Origin: Paraburkholderia guartelaensis
GTDB taxonomy: Bacteria; Pseudomonadota; Gammaproteobacteria; Burkholderiales; Burkholderiaceae
Assembly (NCBI RefSeq): GCF_004353905.1
Contig: NZ_SMOD01000001.1
Coordinates: 310,001 to 374,000 of the forward strand
DNA: 64,000 nt
Reading direction: 5' to 3'
Shown here: positions 36,210 to 45,445 of the stretch, in pieces
Numbering within the stretch: position 1 is the stretch's first letter
How the letters are laid out: every line of letters begins with the position of its first letter
Notes under the pieces: model-generated
The model's database searches: none
The model's input: only the letters and a program-made list of their open reading frames with translations
What the model was told of the DNA's origin: nothing
Position numbers and translations under genes: made by a program

Positions 36210-37499
36210 ATGGCCGCCATTCTTCCCAGCGCGAGGAGCCTTGACGCTTCCACGCTCTACAGCAAGATCAACGCGCGTTTGCTGCCGTTTCTGCTGATCT
36301 GCTATTTGTTTGCTTACCTCGATCGCGTGAACGTCGGGTTCGCCAAGCTGCAGATGCAGACCGACCTCGGCTTCTCCGATGCCGCCTATGGCGTGGGCGC
36401 GGGCATTTTCTTCATCGGCTATGTGCTGTTCGAATTGCCGAGCAATCTGCTGTTGCCGAAGATCGGCGCGCGCAAGACCTTCGGGCGCATTCTCGTGCTG
36501 TGGGGCATCACGTCGGCGTGCATGCTGTTCGTGCGCAGCGTGCCCGCGTTCTACGCCATGCGCTTCCTGCTAGGCGTGTTCGAAGCGGGCTTTGCGCCGG
36601 GCATGATCTTCTATCTCTCGCGCTGGTACGGCCCCTCGCGCATGGCGCGCGCCATTGCGATGGTGTTTCTCGCCGGGCCGATCGGCGGCATTGTCGGCGG
36701 GCCGGTTTCGGCGGCCATCATGAGCACACTCGCGGGTAAGGCGGGCCTCGCGGGCTGGCAATGGATGTTCCTCGTGGAAGGCCTGCCGTGCATCGTGCTC
36801 GGCATCGCGACGTTCCTCTATCTGCCGGACCGTCCGGCCGACGCCGCGTGGCTGAGCGACGCCGAGAAACACCGGATCGAAGCCGAAGTCGGCGCGCCCG
36901 AGGCGCACGCCACCTCGTTCGGCAGCGTGCTGCGCGATCGCAAGGTCTACGTGCTGGCGTTTGCGTACTTCTGCATCATTGCGTCGATTTACGCCATCAG
37001 CTTCTGGCTGCCCGCCATCCTCAAGGCGCAAGGCGTGAACAATCTCATCACGCTGGGCTGGTACACGTCGATTCCGTATGTCGCGGCGGCAGTGGGCATG
37101 CTCTATATGGGCCGCCGTTCGGACCGGCTAGGCGAGCGGCGCTTTCACTGCGCCGTGCCTGCAGCCGCCGCCGCGCTGCTTTTCGCGGTGTGCGCGGCCA
37201 CGGGCAATCATCTGGCGCCCACGCTCGCGCTGCTCACGCTCGTGACGATGGCGTTGTGGATGGCCTACACCGTCTTTTGGGCGATTCCGCCCGAGTACAT
37301 CAAGGGGCCGGCCGCGGCGGGCGGCATTGCGCTCATCAACACCATCGGGCTTTCCGGCGGATTCTGGGGGCCGGCGGCCATCGGATGGATCAAGACGGCG
37401 GCCGGCAGCCTCCAGCCGGCGCTGCTCGCCATGGGGGGCGTGTCGCTCATCGGCGCGCTGCTGATTCTTTCGGTCAGGCTCTCGAGCGCGAAGCCCTGA
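36210..37499 (+). CDS. ACS-family (anion:cation symporter) MFS transporter
   Basis: 429 residues, 12 helices. The signatures [18 protein letters not shown] in helix 1 and [19 protein letters not shown] in helix 4 define the ACS branch (phthalate, tartrate, hexuronate or nicotinate-type carriers). ATG 36210 follows an ACAGGAGACAGG ribosome-binding site. It precedes an M81 metallopeptidase by 74 bases, suggesting uptake of an amidated or peptide-like carboxylate that the M81 enzyme then acts on. The substrate is not known. Confidence 0.88.
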   Translation: MAAILPSARSLDASTLYSKINARLLPFLLICYLFAYLDRVNVGFAKLQMQTDLGFSDAAYGVGAGIFFIGYVLFELPSNLLLPKIGARKTFGRILVLWGITSACMLFVRSVPAFYAMRFLLGVFEAGFAPGMIFYLSRWYGPSRMARAIAMVFLAGPIGGIVGGPVSAAIMSTLAGKAGLAGWQWMFLVEGLPCIVLGIATFLYLPDRPADAAWLSDAEKHRIEAEVGAPEAHATSFGSVLRDRKVYVLAFAYFCIIASIYAISFWLPAILKAQGVNNLITLGWYTSIPYVAAAVGMLYMGRRSDRLGERRFHCAVPAAAAALLFAVCAATGNHLAPTLALLTLVTMALWMAYTVFWAIPPEYIKGPAAAGGIALINTIGLSGGFWGPAAIGWIKTAAGSLQPALLAMGGVSLIGALLILSVRLSSAKP

Positions 37500-37573
37500 A
37501 CGTACAGGGTGCCTTCACGGCACTGCGCGAAATTGGTTTGATCAGTCATCCTATGCAAATGAGGTAAGGGAAA

Positions 37574-39076
37574 ATGAAGATTCTCATCGCAGGCTTCCAG
37601 CACGAAACCAACACGTTCGCTCCGACGAAAGCCAGCTATCAAAGCTTCGTCCAGGGCGAGGGTTTTCCGCCGCTCACACGCGGCGCGGACGTGCTCTCGC
37701 TGCGCGACGTGAACGTGCCTGCCGGTGGCTTCATCCAGGCGGCGGAAGCGGCGGGGCATACGCTCGTGCCGGTCATCTGGGCCGGGGCGAGCGCTTCCGC
37801 GCACGTGACCGAAGACGCGTTCGAGCGCATTGCCGGCGAAATCGTCGATGCCGTGCGGCGCGGTGGCTTCGACGCGATCTATCTCGACCTGCACGGCGCG
37901 ATGGTCACCGAGCATCTGGACGATGGCGAAGGCGCGCTGCTCGCGCGCGTGCGGGCCATCGTGGGCCGCGAGATGCCCGTCGTGGTCTCGCTCGATCTGC
38001 ACGCCAACGTGACCGAGCAGATGTTCACGCACGCCGACGCCATGGTCGCGTATCGCACCTATCCGCATGTCGACATGGCCGAAACGGGCGCGCGTGCCGC
38101 GCAGATCCTCTGGCGCCTCGTCGCGGAGCCCGGGCGCAGGCTCAAGCGCTACGTGCGCCGCATTCCGTTCCTGATTCCCGTGAACGGCATGTGCACGCTT
38201 GCGGAACCGGCGCGCGGAACGTACGCGCATCTCGCGCAGCTGGAGGGCGATTCGGTTGTCTCGCTTTCGTTCGCGCCGGGTTTTCCGGCCTCCGATTTTC
38301 CCGAGTGCGGCGCGGCCGTGTGGGGTTACGGTTTCGACGAGGCCGCCGTCATTGCGGTAGTGAACGAATTGGCGTCGGCCATCGTCGAGCAGGAGCGCGA
38401 CTGGGAAGTGCGCTTTCTCGACCCCGACGCCGCCGTGCGCGAAGCCATGCGCCTCGCCGAGCACGCCACGCAGCCGGTGGTCATCGCCGATACGCAGGAC
38501 AACCCGGGCGTGGGCGGCGACTCGAACACGATGGGCCTCGTGCGTGCGCTGTTGCGCCAGGGCGCGCGCGACGCGGCCGTGGGCCTGATCTGGGACCCGC
38601 AGGCGGCCGCGAAGGCGCATGAGGCAGGCGTGGGGGCGACGATCGAGCTTGCGCTCGCGGGCGGCACGGGCGTGCCCGGCGACGCGCCGCTTGCCGGGCG
38701 CTTCGTCGTGGAGCATCTCGCCGATGGGCGCGTACGTTTCGACGGCCCGATGATGAACGGCATGTGGACCGAGATCGGGCCGGTGGCGTGCCTGCGCATC
38801 GACGGCGTGAGGATCGCGGTCAGCTCCGTGAAGATGCAGATATTCGACCGCAATCTGTATCGCGCGGCAGGTATCGAGCCGGAGCGCATGAAGATTCTGG
38901 TGAACAAGAGTTCGGTCCACTATCGCGCCGATTTCGACGCGATAGCCTCGGCGCATCTGGTGGCGAAGGCGCCTGGCCCCATGGCCGCCGACCCCGCTGA
39001 CTTGCCGTGGCAGCGCATCGATACGCGCTTGCGCCTGCGGCCGAACGGGGTGTCGCTGAGCGAGCTGCGGGAGTAG
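37574..39076 (+). CDS. M81-family metallopeptidase (MlrC-like)
   Basis: 500 residues. N-terminal domain begins KILIAGFQHETNTFAP, characteristic of the M81/MlrC family named for microcystin degradation. Candidate metal-binding segments include DLHGAMV and SLDLHANVT, with DNPGVGGDSNT in the C-terminal MlrC domain. Most members have no link to microcystin and probably cleave small amides or peptides in the cytoplasm. Likely co-transcribed with the preceding ACS transporter. Confidence 0.85.
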   Translation: MKILIAGFQHETNTFAPTKASYQSFVQGEGFPPLTRGADVLSLRDVNVPAGGFIQAAEAAGHTLVPVIWAGASASAHVTEDAFERIAGEIVDAVRRGGFDAIYLDLHGAMVTEHLDDGEGALLARVRAIVGREMPVVVSLDLHANVTEQMFTHADAMVAYRTYPHVDMAETGARAAQILWRLVAEPGRRLKRYVRRIPFLIPVNGMCTLAEPARGTYAHLAQLEGDSVVSLSFAPGFPASDFPECGAAVWGYGFDEAAVIAVVNELASAIVEQERDWEVRFLDPDAAVREAMRLAEHATQPVVIADTQDNPGVGGDSNTMGLVRALLRQGARDAAVGLIWDPQAAAKAHEAGVGATIELALAGGTGVPGDAPLAGRFVVEHLADGRVRFDGPMMNGMWTEIGPVACLRIDGVRIAVSSVKMQIFDRNLYRAAGIEPERMKILVNKSSVHYRADFDAIASAHLVAKAPGPMAADPADLPWQRIDTRLRLRPNGVSLSELRE

Positions 39077-39284
39077 CGAGGGGTTTTGTATCCTTGTGTA
39101 TTCACCGTGGCAATGGACAAGGAGGCTTGCAAAAGCAGGGGTTCGCGGAAACAAGCGGGATACGTGCGGGCGTTCAAATACACCCATGCCAGTCAGCGAC
39201 GTCGCCAGGCAGACATCGAAAAGACTGGACGCACGAGCCACGCAATCGTGGTCCGAACCAACTCATTGCTTACAGGTGGATACC

Positions 39285-39605
39285 ATGAAACTCATCAAGT
39301 CGCTGATCGTTGCCGCTGTTGTCGCTGTTCCCGTCGTCTCTTTCGCGCAGTCGGCCGAGCCGCTCACGCGTGCCCAGGTCCGCGCCGAACTGGTGCAGCT
39401 CCAACAGGCCGGCTACAACCCGGCGGCCGACTACAACGACTATCCGCAGCACATCGAGGCCGCCGAAGCGAAGGTGAGCGCGCAGAACGGTGCGGTGGCA
39501 TCGGCGTTCGGCGGCGTGGCGGATGGTTCGTCGGCAGCGGGCGCGTCCACGGCTTCGGCGCCGCACGACATTCCCGGCCTGGGGCCGATCTACGCGCATC
39601 ATTGA
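39285..39605 (+). CDS. DUF4148-type small exported protein
   Basis: 106 residues with a signal peptide (1-21, VPVVSFA-QS) and the DUF4148 pattern LTRAQVRAELVQLQQAGYNPAADYNDYPQHIEAAEA split over the mature N-terminus. Such periplasmic proteins are numerous and uncharacterised in Burkholderiaceae. The start at 39285 begins the signal peptide. Preceded by 208 bases without a gene, followed by a hairpin. Confidence 0.85.
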   Translation: MKLIKSLIVAAVVAVPVVSFAQSAEPLTRAQVRAELVQLQQAGYNPAADYNDYPQHIEAAEAKVSAQNGAVASAFGGVADGSSAAGASTASAPHDIPGLGPIYAHH

Positions 39606-39633
39606 TGGACGAGTGAAGGCGCGAAGGCAAGAG

Positions 39634-39654
39634 CGGCCCGCTTCGAGCGGGCCG
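39634..39654 (+). terminator. Hairpin after DUF4148 gene
   Basis: 8-bp perfect stem (CGGCCCGC 39634-39641, GCGGGCCG 39647-39654) with loop TTCGA, 29 bases after the stop. There is no long T-run, so it is a weaker or factor-assisted terminator. Confidence 0.6.
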
Positions 39655-39728
39655 TTGCACATGGCGCGACTTGCCTCATTGTGCGTCCCGGCCTAATCTG
39701 TGCCGGATACGACGACCCCGAGGCCAGC

Positions 39729-40130
39729 ATGCAAATCCATCCTGTACGGCTGTCTCCTGGCGACGATCTGCGCGTCGCCGTCGAAAGCTTGCTGGGCCAG
39801 CAAGCCTCGCATGCGGCGTTCGTCGTTCAGGGCGTCGGCAGCCTGAGCGTTGCGCAGTTGCGATTCGCCGGCGTCGATACGCCGACCGAATTGCGCGGCG
39901 ACCTGGAAATCCTCACGCTCGCGGGCTCGGTATCGCCCGATGGCGCCCACCTGCATATGTCCGTCTCCGACGCACAAGGCCGCGTGTTCGGCGGCCACGT
40001 CGCGCGCGGCTGCACAGTGCGCACCACGGCGGAACTGCTGCTGGTACTGCTGCCCGGCCATCGTTTCTCACGAGAGCTCGACTCCGCGACCGGATTCGCG
40101 GAACTGCAGATCCGCAACGCGCCAGGCTGA
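39729..40130 (+). CDS. PPC/DUF296-domain protein
   Basis: 133 residues comprising essentially one PPC (DUF296) domain: SLLGQQASHAAFVVQGVGSL at the N-terminus and GGHVARGCTVRTTAELLLVLL at the C-terminus. Bacterial members form trimers and are of uncertain function; plant homologues are AT-hook DNA-binding proteins, but no AT-hook is present here. ATG 39729 is chosen because it begins the domain. Confidence 0.82.
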   Translation: MQIHPVRLSPGDDLRVAVESLLGQQASHAAFVVQGVGSLSVAQLRFAGVDTPTELRGDLEILTLAGSVSPDGAHLHMSVSDAQGRVFGGHVARGCTVRTTAELLLVLLPGHRFSRELDSATGFAELQIRNAPG

Positions 40131-40293
40131 TCCGCCTGCGCCGCCATTCGCGCGGCCCCACGCGCCGTCACAAAATTTAAAAGGGGCTTCGCTATGCTTC
40201 GGCGTTGCCTCGCTCCTGTCTTTGCTGCGTGCGAGGCCCCGCTCGGGCCGCTCCTCGAGCCGTTGTTGTGCCTCTATCTGGACGGAGACTTCG

Positions 40294-40737
40294 ATGACGG
40301 TCGAATCCGCGCCGGCGCGCTTGCCATGGCAAAGCGCGTCGCGCAGACGTTTGAGCCTGCCCGCTGCATTCACGACGATGCGTGCACCCGCCATGCTGCT
40401 TGCATGCGCAGCCGCGCTTTGCACGCTTGACGCATGCAGCGAACGCGATAGCGACGCGCGCGCCGCGCTTACCACGAACGCCGCACGCGAACTTGCGCAA
40501 GCGCAGCCTGGCAGCGATCCACAGCGCCCTCAGCTAGCCAACGCATTCACGCTGGCGTCGGATGCGGCCGCATCGAATCTCCCAGATAGTGCGAACAGCA
40601 TGGCAAACGCCGGCGTAGCCTTGCCTGCGAACGCCGTGCGCTCGCCGGCAAAGCCACCCGCCGGCGGGAGCGCGCAAGACACACAAGCCGCGCAGATCGA
40701 ACCGCTTGTCACACCCGTAATCCACACCGCTGATTGA
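40294..40737 (+). CDS. Putative small lipoprotein upstream of phospholipase C
   Basis: 147 residues (119 if the ATG at 40378 is used). A hydrophobic stretch PAMLLACAAALCTLDAC ends in a possible lipobox (LDAC), followed by a low-complexity Ala/Asn/Ser/Pro-rich tail. No known domain. ATG 40294 has a GGAGA site, the internal ATG gives a neater signal peptide. It is 89 bases before phospholipase C and in the same direction, so it could be an accessory factor for it. It may also not be a real gene. Confidence 0.45.
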   Translation: MTVESAPARLPWQSASRRRLSLPAAFTTMRAPAMLLACAAALCTLDACSERDSDARAALTTNAARELAQAQPGSDPQRPQLANAFTLASDAAASNLPDSANSMANAGVALPANAVRSPAKPPAGGSAQDTQAAQIEPLVTPVIHTAD

Positions 40738-40826
40738 CGTCCCCGGCCGCGCGGCCTTGCCGTCTGCCGCCCGTCAAGGCGGCGTGCCGTGCGTGCCTTT
40801 CTCAACCTGAAGATGGAAACCACAAG

Positions 40827-42941
40827 ATGACATCGAGAAGCCGCCGTGACTTTCTCCGCACCGCCGCGATGAGCGCCGGTTCGGCCACCGCCCTGACGAT
40901 GCTGCCGCAGGGCATCCGCAATGCGCTCGCGATTCCCGCGAACAATCGCACCGGGAGCATCCGCGATGTCGAGCACATCGTGATCCTCATGCAGGAGAAC
41001 CGCTCGTTCGACCATTACTTCGGCACGCTGCGCGGTGTGCGCGGCTTCGGCGACACGCGTACGATCACGCTGCCCACCGGCAAGCCTGTGTGGAACCAGC
41101 CGCTTGCGGCCGGTGTGGGCGAAGTGCTGCCGTTCCATCCCACGGCGTCCAACCTGGGCCTGCAGTTCATCCAGGATCTGCCGCACGACTGGACGACGAC
41201 GCACGCTGCCTGGAACGGCGGCCGCTACGACCAGTGGGTGCCCGCCAAGGGCACGACCACGATGGCCTACCTGACGCGCGACGACATTCCGTTCCACTAT
41301 CAGCTCGCCGACGCTTTCACGATTTGCGACGCGTACCACTGCTCGACGATGACCGCGACCGACCCGAACCGCTACTACATGTGGACGGGCTGGGTGGGCA
41401 ACGACGGCAGCGGCGGCGGCCCGGTGATCGACAACGCGGAAGCGGGCTATGGCTGGTCCACGTATCCCGAAGTCCTGCAGAGCGCGGGCATCACGTGGAA
41501 GATCTATCAGGACGCGGGCGAAGGCCTGGATGCCAAGGGCTCGTGGGGCTGGACGGGCGACAACCCGTACATCGGCAATTACGGCGACAACTCGCTCCTG
41601 TATTTCCATCAATACCAGAACGCGCAGCCCGGCAATCCGCTGTATGACCGCGCACGCACGGGCACGAACGTGCTGGCGGGCGGCGGCTACTTCGATGTCC
41701 TGAAGCAGGACGTGGCGAACAACGCGCTGCCGCAGGTTTCGTGGATCGTCGCGCCCGAGGCGTACTCGGAGCATCCGAACTGGCCGGCGAACTATGGCGC
41801 GTGGTACGTCGACCAGGTGCTGCAGATTCTCACGTCGAACCCGGACCTGTGGAGCAAGACCGTGCTGCTCGTGAACTACGACGAGAACGACGGCTTCTTC
41901 GATCACCTGGCGCCCCCGTTCCCGCCGGCTTCGAGCGCGAACGGCCTCTCGACCGTCGACACGACGAACGAAATTTTCCCGGGCAGCAGCAAGTACGCGG
42001 CGGGCCCGTATGGCCTCGGGCCGCGCGTGCCGATGCTCGTGGTCTCGCCGTGGTCGCGCGGCGGCTGGGTGTGCTCGGAGACGTTCGACCATACTTCCGT
42101 GATCCGCTTCATCGAGAAGCGCTTCGGTCTGCATCACGACCTGCGTGAGCCGAACATCACGCCGTGGCGCCGCGCCGTATGCGGCGACCTCACGTCGGCG
42201 TTCAACTTCGCCACGCCTAACGCGGCCATTCCCGCGCTGCCTTCCACGACGGGCTACGCGCCGCCGGACAAGCTCCGTCACCCCGACTACGTGCCGGTGC
42301 CGCCGGTCGTGGGCAGCGTGCCGAAGCAGGAAGCGGGCGTGCGCAATGCGCGGGCGCTGCCGTACGAGCTGTTCGTGCGCTTCGATGCGAACGCCAACTC
42401 GGGCGCCGTCACCACACGCTTCGTCAATTCGGGCCGCGCCGGTGCCGTGTTCCTCGTCTACACGGCGGGCAGCACCGATGCGCCGCGCACCTATACGGTC
42501 GAAGCCGGCAAGCATCTGCAGGACAAGTTCGCGATCGGCGCCAGCGGTGCGTACGACTTCACCGTGCATGGGCCGAACGGGTTCCTGCGCCGTTTAGCGG
42601 GCACGCAGGTCAAGTCGGGCTGGTTCGGCGGCAACGAAACGGCGCGCCCCGAAGTGGCCGAGGGCTACGACGTGGCGAACGGCAACCTGCAACTGCGTCT
42701 CGAGAACAAGGGCGGCGCGCGTTGCCAGTTCACGATCGTCAACGCGTATGACCCGAGCACGAAGATCCAGCGCACTGTGCCCGGCGGCGACACCGAGCAG
42801 CTTTATCTCGACCTGCGCAACGCGTACGGCTGGTACGACCTGACGATCACGGTCGATAGCGATTCGACGTTCGTGCGGCGCATTGCAGGCCACGTCGAGA
42901 CGGGCCACCCGAGCTATAGCGATCCCGCGCTCGGCGCCTGA
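40827..42941 (+). CDS. Phosphocholine-specific phospholipase C, Tat-exported
   Basis: 704 residues. Twin-arginine signal SRRDFLRTAAMSAGSATAL, then the phosphoesterase (PlcC/AcpA superfamily) domain with HIVILMQENRSFDHYFGTL at its start and a DENDGFFDHLAPPFPP metal-site motif. Two C-terminal DUF756-type domains (from about residue 510) occur in Pseudomonas and Burkholderia PlcN/PlcH. It hydrolyses phosphatidylcholine and similar lipids outside the cell, releasing phosphocholine. ATG 40827 starts the Tat signal. Followed by a strong terminator. Confidence 0.93.
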   Translation: MTSRSRRDFLRTAAMSAGSATALTMLPQGIRNALAIPANNRTGSIRDVEHIVILMQENRSFDHYFGTLRGVRGFGDTRTITLPTGKPVWNQPLAAGVGEVLPFHPTASNLGLQFIQDLPHDWTTTHAAWNGGRYDQWVPAKGTTTMAYLTRDDIPFHYQLADAFTICDAYHCSTMTATDPNRYYMWTGWVGNDGSGGGPVIDNAEAGYGWSTYPEVLQSAGITWKIYQDAGEGLDAKGSWGWTGDNPYIGNYGDNSLLYFHQYQNAQPGNPLYDRARTGTNVLAGGGYFDVLKQDVANNALPQVSWIVAPEAYSEHPNWPANYGAWYVDQVLQILTSNPDLWSKTVLLVNYDENDGFFDHLAPPFPPASSANGLSTVDTTNEIFPGSSKYAAGPYGLGPRVPMLVVSPWSRGGWVCSETFDHTSVIRFIEKRFGLHHDLREPNITPWRRAVCGDLTSAFNFATPNAAIPALPSTTGYAPPDKLRHPDYVPVPPVVGSVPKQEAGVRNARALPYELFVRFDANANSGAVTTRFVNSGRAGAVFLVYTAGSTDAPRTYTVEAGKHLQDKFAIGASGAYDFTVHGPNGFLRRLAGTQVKSGWFGGNETARPEVAEGYDVANGNLQLRLENKGGARCQFTIVNAYDPSTKIQRTVPGGDTEQLYLDLRNAYGWYDLTITVDSDSTFVRRIAGHVETGHPSYSDPALGA

Positions 42942-42967
42942 TGTAGCCTAATCCGAGCAGGAATTCG

Positions 42968-42998
42968 AGCCACGGCTTTCGCGAGCCGTGGCTTTTTT
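42968..42998 (+). terminator. Rho-independent terminator of phospholipase C gene
   Basis: Perfect 10-bp stem (AGCCACGGCT 42968-42977, AGCCGTGGCT 42984-42993), 6-base loop TTCGCG, and a T-run to 42998. Confidence 0.92.
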
Positions 42999-43027
42999 GT
43001 TTACCGCGCAGTTATGCAGACGCGCCT

Positions 43028-43321
43028 CTAGCGCCAGCGTGGCGGCGGTGGTCCCCAACCGGGATGCCGGACGTGTCTCGGACCCATGAAATGCGGAGGA
43101 CGGTGCCACGGAGAAAAGCCGTGGCGCGAATACACAACGGGAGGCGGCCACATCGGCGCGGCGGGATGCATGAAAAATACGGGCGGCGGCGGCGCGTAGA
43201 ACGCTCCCGGAATTCCGATGCCCACGCCGACATTGACGTTCACGCGCGCCTGTGCGGTTTGCATCGCGCACAGCGTCGTCGCGATACAAAGGAATGCAAA
43301 CTTCAACACACGGAGTTTCAT
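43028..43321 (-). CDS. Small exported Pro/His/Trp-rich protein
   Basis: 97 residues: signal peptide (1-25, ending QTAQA-RV), a short NVNVGVGIGIPG stretch and a tail rich in Pro, His, Trp and Arg (for example FMHPAAPMWPPP). It resembles small secreted Burkholderia proteins of unknown function. It begins 46 bases after the Spy/CpxP-like gene and is probably co-transcribed with it, suggesting an envelope role. Confidence 0.7.
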   Translation of the reverse strand: MKLRVLKFAFLCIATTLCAMQTAQARVNVNVGVGIGIPGAFYAPPPPVFFMHPAAPMWPPPVVYSRHGFSPWHRPPHFMGPRHVRHPGWGPPPPRWR

Positions 43322-43367
43322 CGCCGATCCTCCGTCGCGAGCGCGCGTTGCGGGCGCTCGCGGCTGG

Positions 43368-43784
43368 TTATTTCGTGTGCGCTTCAGTGGGCCGGAAAGC
43401 GGCGTCCGCAAGCTTCTTCTGCGAGTCGGGCATGGTCGCGTAAAGCGCCGAGAAGGCATCGAGCATCGCCTTGCTGCCATCGGCATTCGCCTGGGCAATC
43501 TCGTTCCACGATTGAAGATTCTCCACCGCGGTTTGTTGCTGGGCATTATCGTGCCGCTGCTGGATCAGATCATCCACCGTTTTGGCGTTATTGCGCATGA
43601 CGTCGGCCACTTTCGCCCACTGATCCTCTTCGGCGGGAGTAATCTTCAGTTCGGCATGCAATTCTTTCACGCGGTCGTCGACAGTTTCAACGTGATGCTG
43701 ATGCGACGACGCAGCCGGAGCGCTGGCCTGCGCCCAGCACGTGGAAGCGCCGAGCAGGGCTAGCGCAAGCAGGACAGGTTTCAT
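43368..43784 (-). CDS. Spy/CpxP-like LTxxQ-family periplasmic protein
   Basis: 138 residues. Signal peptide 1-18, a His-rich linker (SSHQHH at 26-31) and an all-helical domain with the LTxxQ-type motif LKITPAEEDQW (46-56), as in Spy and CpxP periplasmic chaperones or stress sensors. ATG 43784 gives the signal peptide; an in-frame upstream ATG would bury it. First gene of a two-gene minus-strand unit with the Pro/His-rich protein. Confidence 0.82.
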   Translation of the reverse strand: MKPVLLALALLGASTCWAQASAPAASSHQHHVETVDDRVKELHAELKITPAEEDQWAKVADVMRNNAKTVDDLIQQRHDNAQQQTAVENLQSWNEIAQANADGSKAMLDAFSALYATMPDSQKKLADAAFRPTEAHTK

Positions 43785-44012
43785 TGTCAGCCCTCGCGAA
43801 AAGCGTTTGCCGGCAATGGCCGGCAAGTCGGAACGAAGCATTTTGATCATAGCAGCGGCGGCAACCAATTTCGGCATCCTCTATGTAACAGCGAATAACA
43901 GGGAATATCAGGGAATAGGGCACGATTCCCGAAAAGCACCACGCTTCACTCACGCAGAAAATCGGCTTGGCTTGCCCGGCAGCGAGTCATTCTGACGATA
44001 CAAGGAGGCAAC

Positions 44013-45392
44013 GTGGCGATTCGATTGGCATTTCAGAGGGCATCCCATTCGCATTCCGCTCCCGTCGCCCGGTTAGCGTGGGGAAGACTGGCGTGCGCCA
44101 CCCTGGCCGTTGCAACTTTGGCGGGCTATGTGCCTGCGAGCCGCGCCGCGGTGTCCATCATGCGCCCGCCCCGCGAGGCGAGATCCGACGAACCGCTCGT
44201 CGTGACGATCGTGTATTCCGGCGATGCGCCGACCGGCAGTTCGATCGACGTGCCGCGCGACTTGAGCATCACGCTGACCAACGGCGAGGCGTTGCCGAAG
44301 GCCGTGCTGCTCGCGCGCGAACCAGGCGCACCCGAGCATTTGCGGCTCGCCGCCGGAGAGATGAAGGCCGTGAGCTATAGCGCGGCATGGCCCAAGTGGG
44401 CGCGCGGCGCGTTGAGAGTGGATGTGCCGGGCGTGGACGTTTCGCCTTCCGTGGTCCTGCTCACGCGCATGCCGGCCTCGGCAACGGCGAACGCCGCGGC
44501 TCCTGCCTCCGCGCCTTTGGTGCCGGCGGCAACGGTTGCGTCCGCATCGGAACCGGTCGCCACGGCGCCAGTTGAAGGACCGATGGCGGGCAATGCTTCG
44601 CTTGCGGCGCAAATGCCGCCTTCCACCGTAAAGCCCTCGAATTCGCTGGTGCCTGATATTGGCACTTTCCTCGCGGGCCGTCTTTCGTTCTACCAGCCAA
44701 ACTATTTCGCGGACGGCTGGTCGTCGAGCGACGCGGATCTCGCAAGATTCCAGATCAGTATCAAATTCCGCTTCATATTGCCGGACGATCCGCGTTCACG
44801 CGGTTTCCTCGACAACCTCTATTTTGCTTATACGCAGACTTCACTTTGGGATGTCCGCGGGGACGAGTCGCCGTTCCACGATACGAGCTACATGCCCGCG
44901 CTTTTCTACTACCTCGAGGACACCGGTTGGAGGTCCAGCTGGTTCACCCGGATGGGTATCGAGAGCGGCTACGAGCACGAGTCGAACGGGACCGCCGGTT
45001 CAGGGTCGCGCGGCGTCGACATCGTGTACGTGAAGCCGATCTGGGATTTCGGCGACCTCAACGCCAACCACCTGACCATCGAGCCGAAAATCTACGCCTA
45101 CGAGCACATCCAGGAGTCGAATGGGGATATTGCCCACTATCGCGGCTATGTCGATCTGCTGTTCAAATATGGCAGCCCCGACGGCTGGCAACTCGCAACG
45201 ACCTTGAGAAAGGGCACGAGATCGACCTATGGAAGCGTCGATGTGCAATTTACATACCCGCTTGCCAAGCTATTCGGCAATGCATGGGGCGGGTATGTGT
45301 TCCTCAACTATTTCAACGGCTACGCCGAAGATCTGCTCTATTACAATCAGCACCGCTGGGCTGCGCGTATCGGTTTCGCCGTGTCGCGCTAA
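44013..45392 (+). CDS. pldA: Outer-membrane phospholipase A (PldA/OMPLA family) with N-terminal extension
   Basis: 459 residues. The C-terminal ~240 residues form the OMPLA barrel: active-site motif YEHESNG with His322 and Ser324, and later strands TYPLAKLFGNAWGGYVFLNYF and GYAEDLLYYNQHR. In E. coli PldA the triad is His142-Ser144-Asn156; the residue at the Asn position (14 after His) is Asp336 here. A signal-like hydrophobic stretch (about 30-50) and a 130-residue extension with an Ala/Pro-rich linker precede the barrel. GTG start with an AAGGAGG site 6-7 bases upstream. Monocistronic. Confidence 0.88.
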   Translation: MAIRLAFQRASHSHSAPVARLAWGRLACATLAVATLAGYVPASRAAVSIMRPPREARSDEPLVVTIVYSGDAPTGSSIDVPRDLSITLTNGEALPKAVLLAREPGAPEHLRLAAGEMKAVSYSAAWPKWARGALRVDVPGVDVSPSVVLLTRMPASATANAAAPASAPLVPAATVASASEPVATAPVEGPMAGNASLAAQMPPSTVKPSNSLVPDIGTFLAGRLSFYQPNYFADGWSSSDADLARFQISIKFRFILPDDPRSRGFLDNLYFAYTQTSLWDVRGDESPFHDTSYMPALFYYLEDTGWRSSWFTRMGIESGYEHESNGTAGSGSRGVDIVYVKPIWDFGDLNANHLTIEPKIYAYEHIQESNGDIAHYRGYVDLLFKYGSPDGWQLATTLRKGTRSTYGSVDVQFTYPLAKLFGNAWGGYVFLNYFNGYAEDLLYYNQHRWAARIGFAVSR

Positions 45393-45445
45393 CTGACTTT
45401 GGCGTGTGAATGTTGGGAAACGTCATTCGTCCGGCGCGCGTCGGG

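Noticed and set aside
40194..40430. 78-codon frame upstream of the putative lipoprotein
   Set aside because: No domain, unusual composition, overlaps the better-supported lipoprotein frame; only an AAGGGG-like site speaks for it.
40530..42569. 679-codon minus-strand frame opposite phospholipase C
   Set aside because: Opposite a clear enzyme gene, composition Arg/Val/His-rich without any domain; shadow frame.
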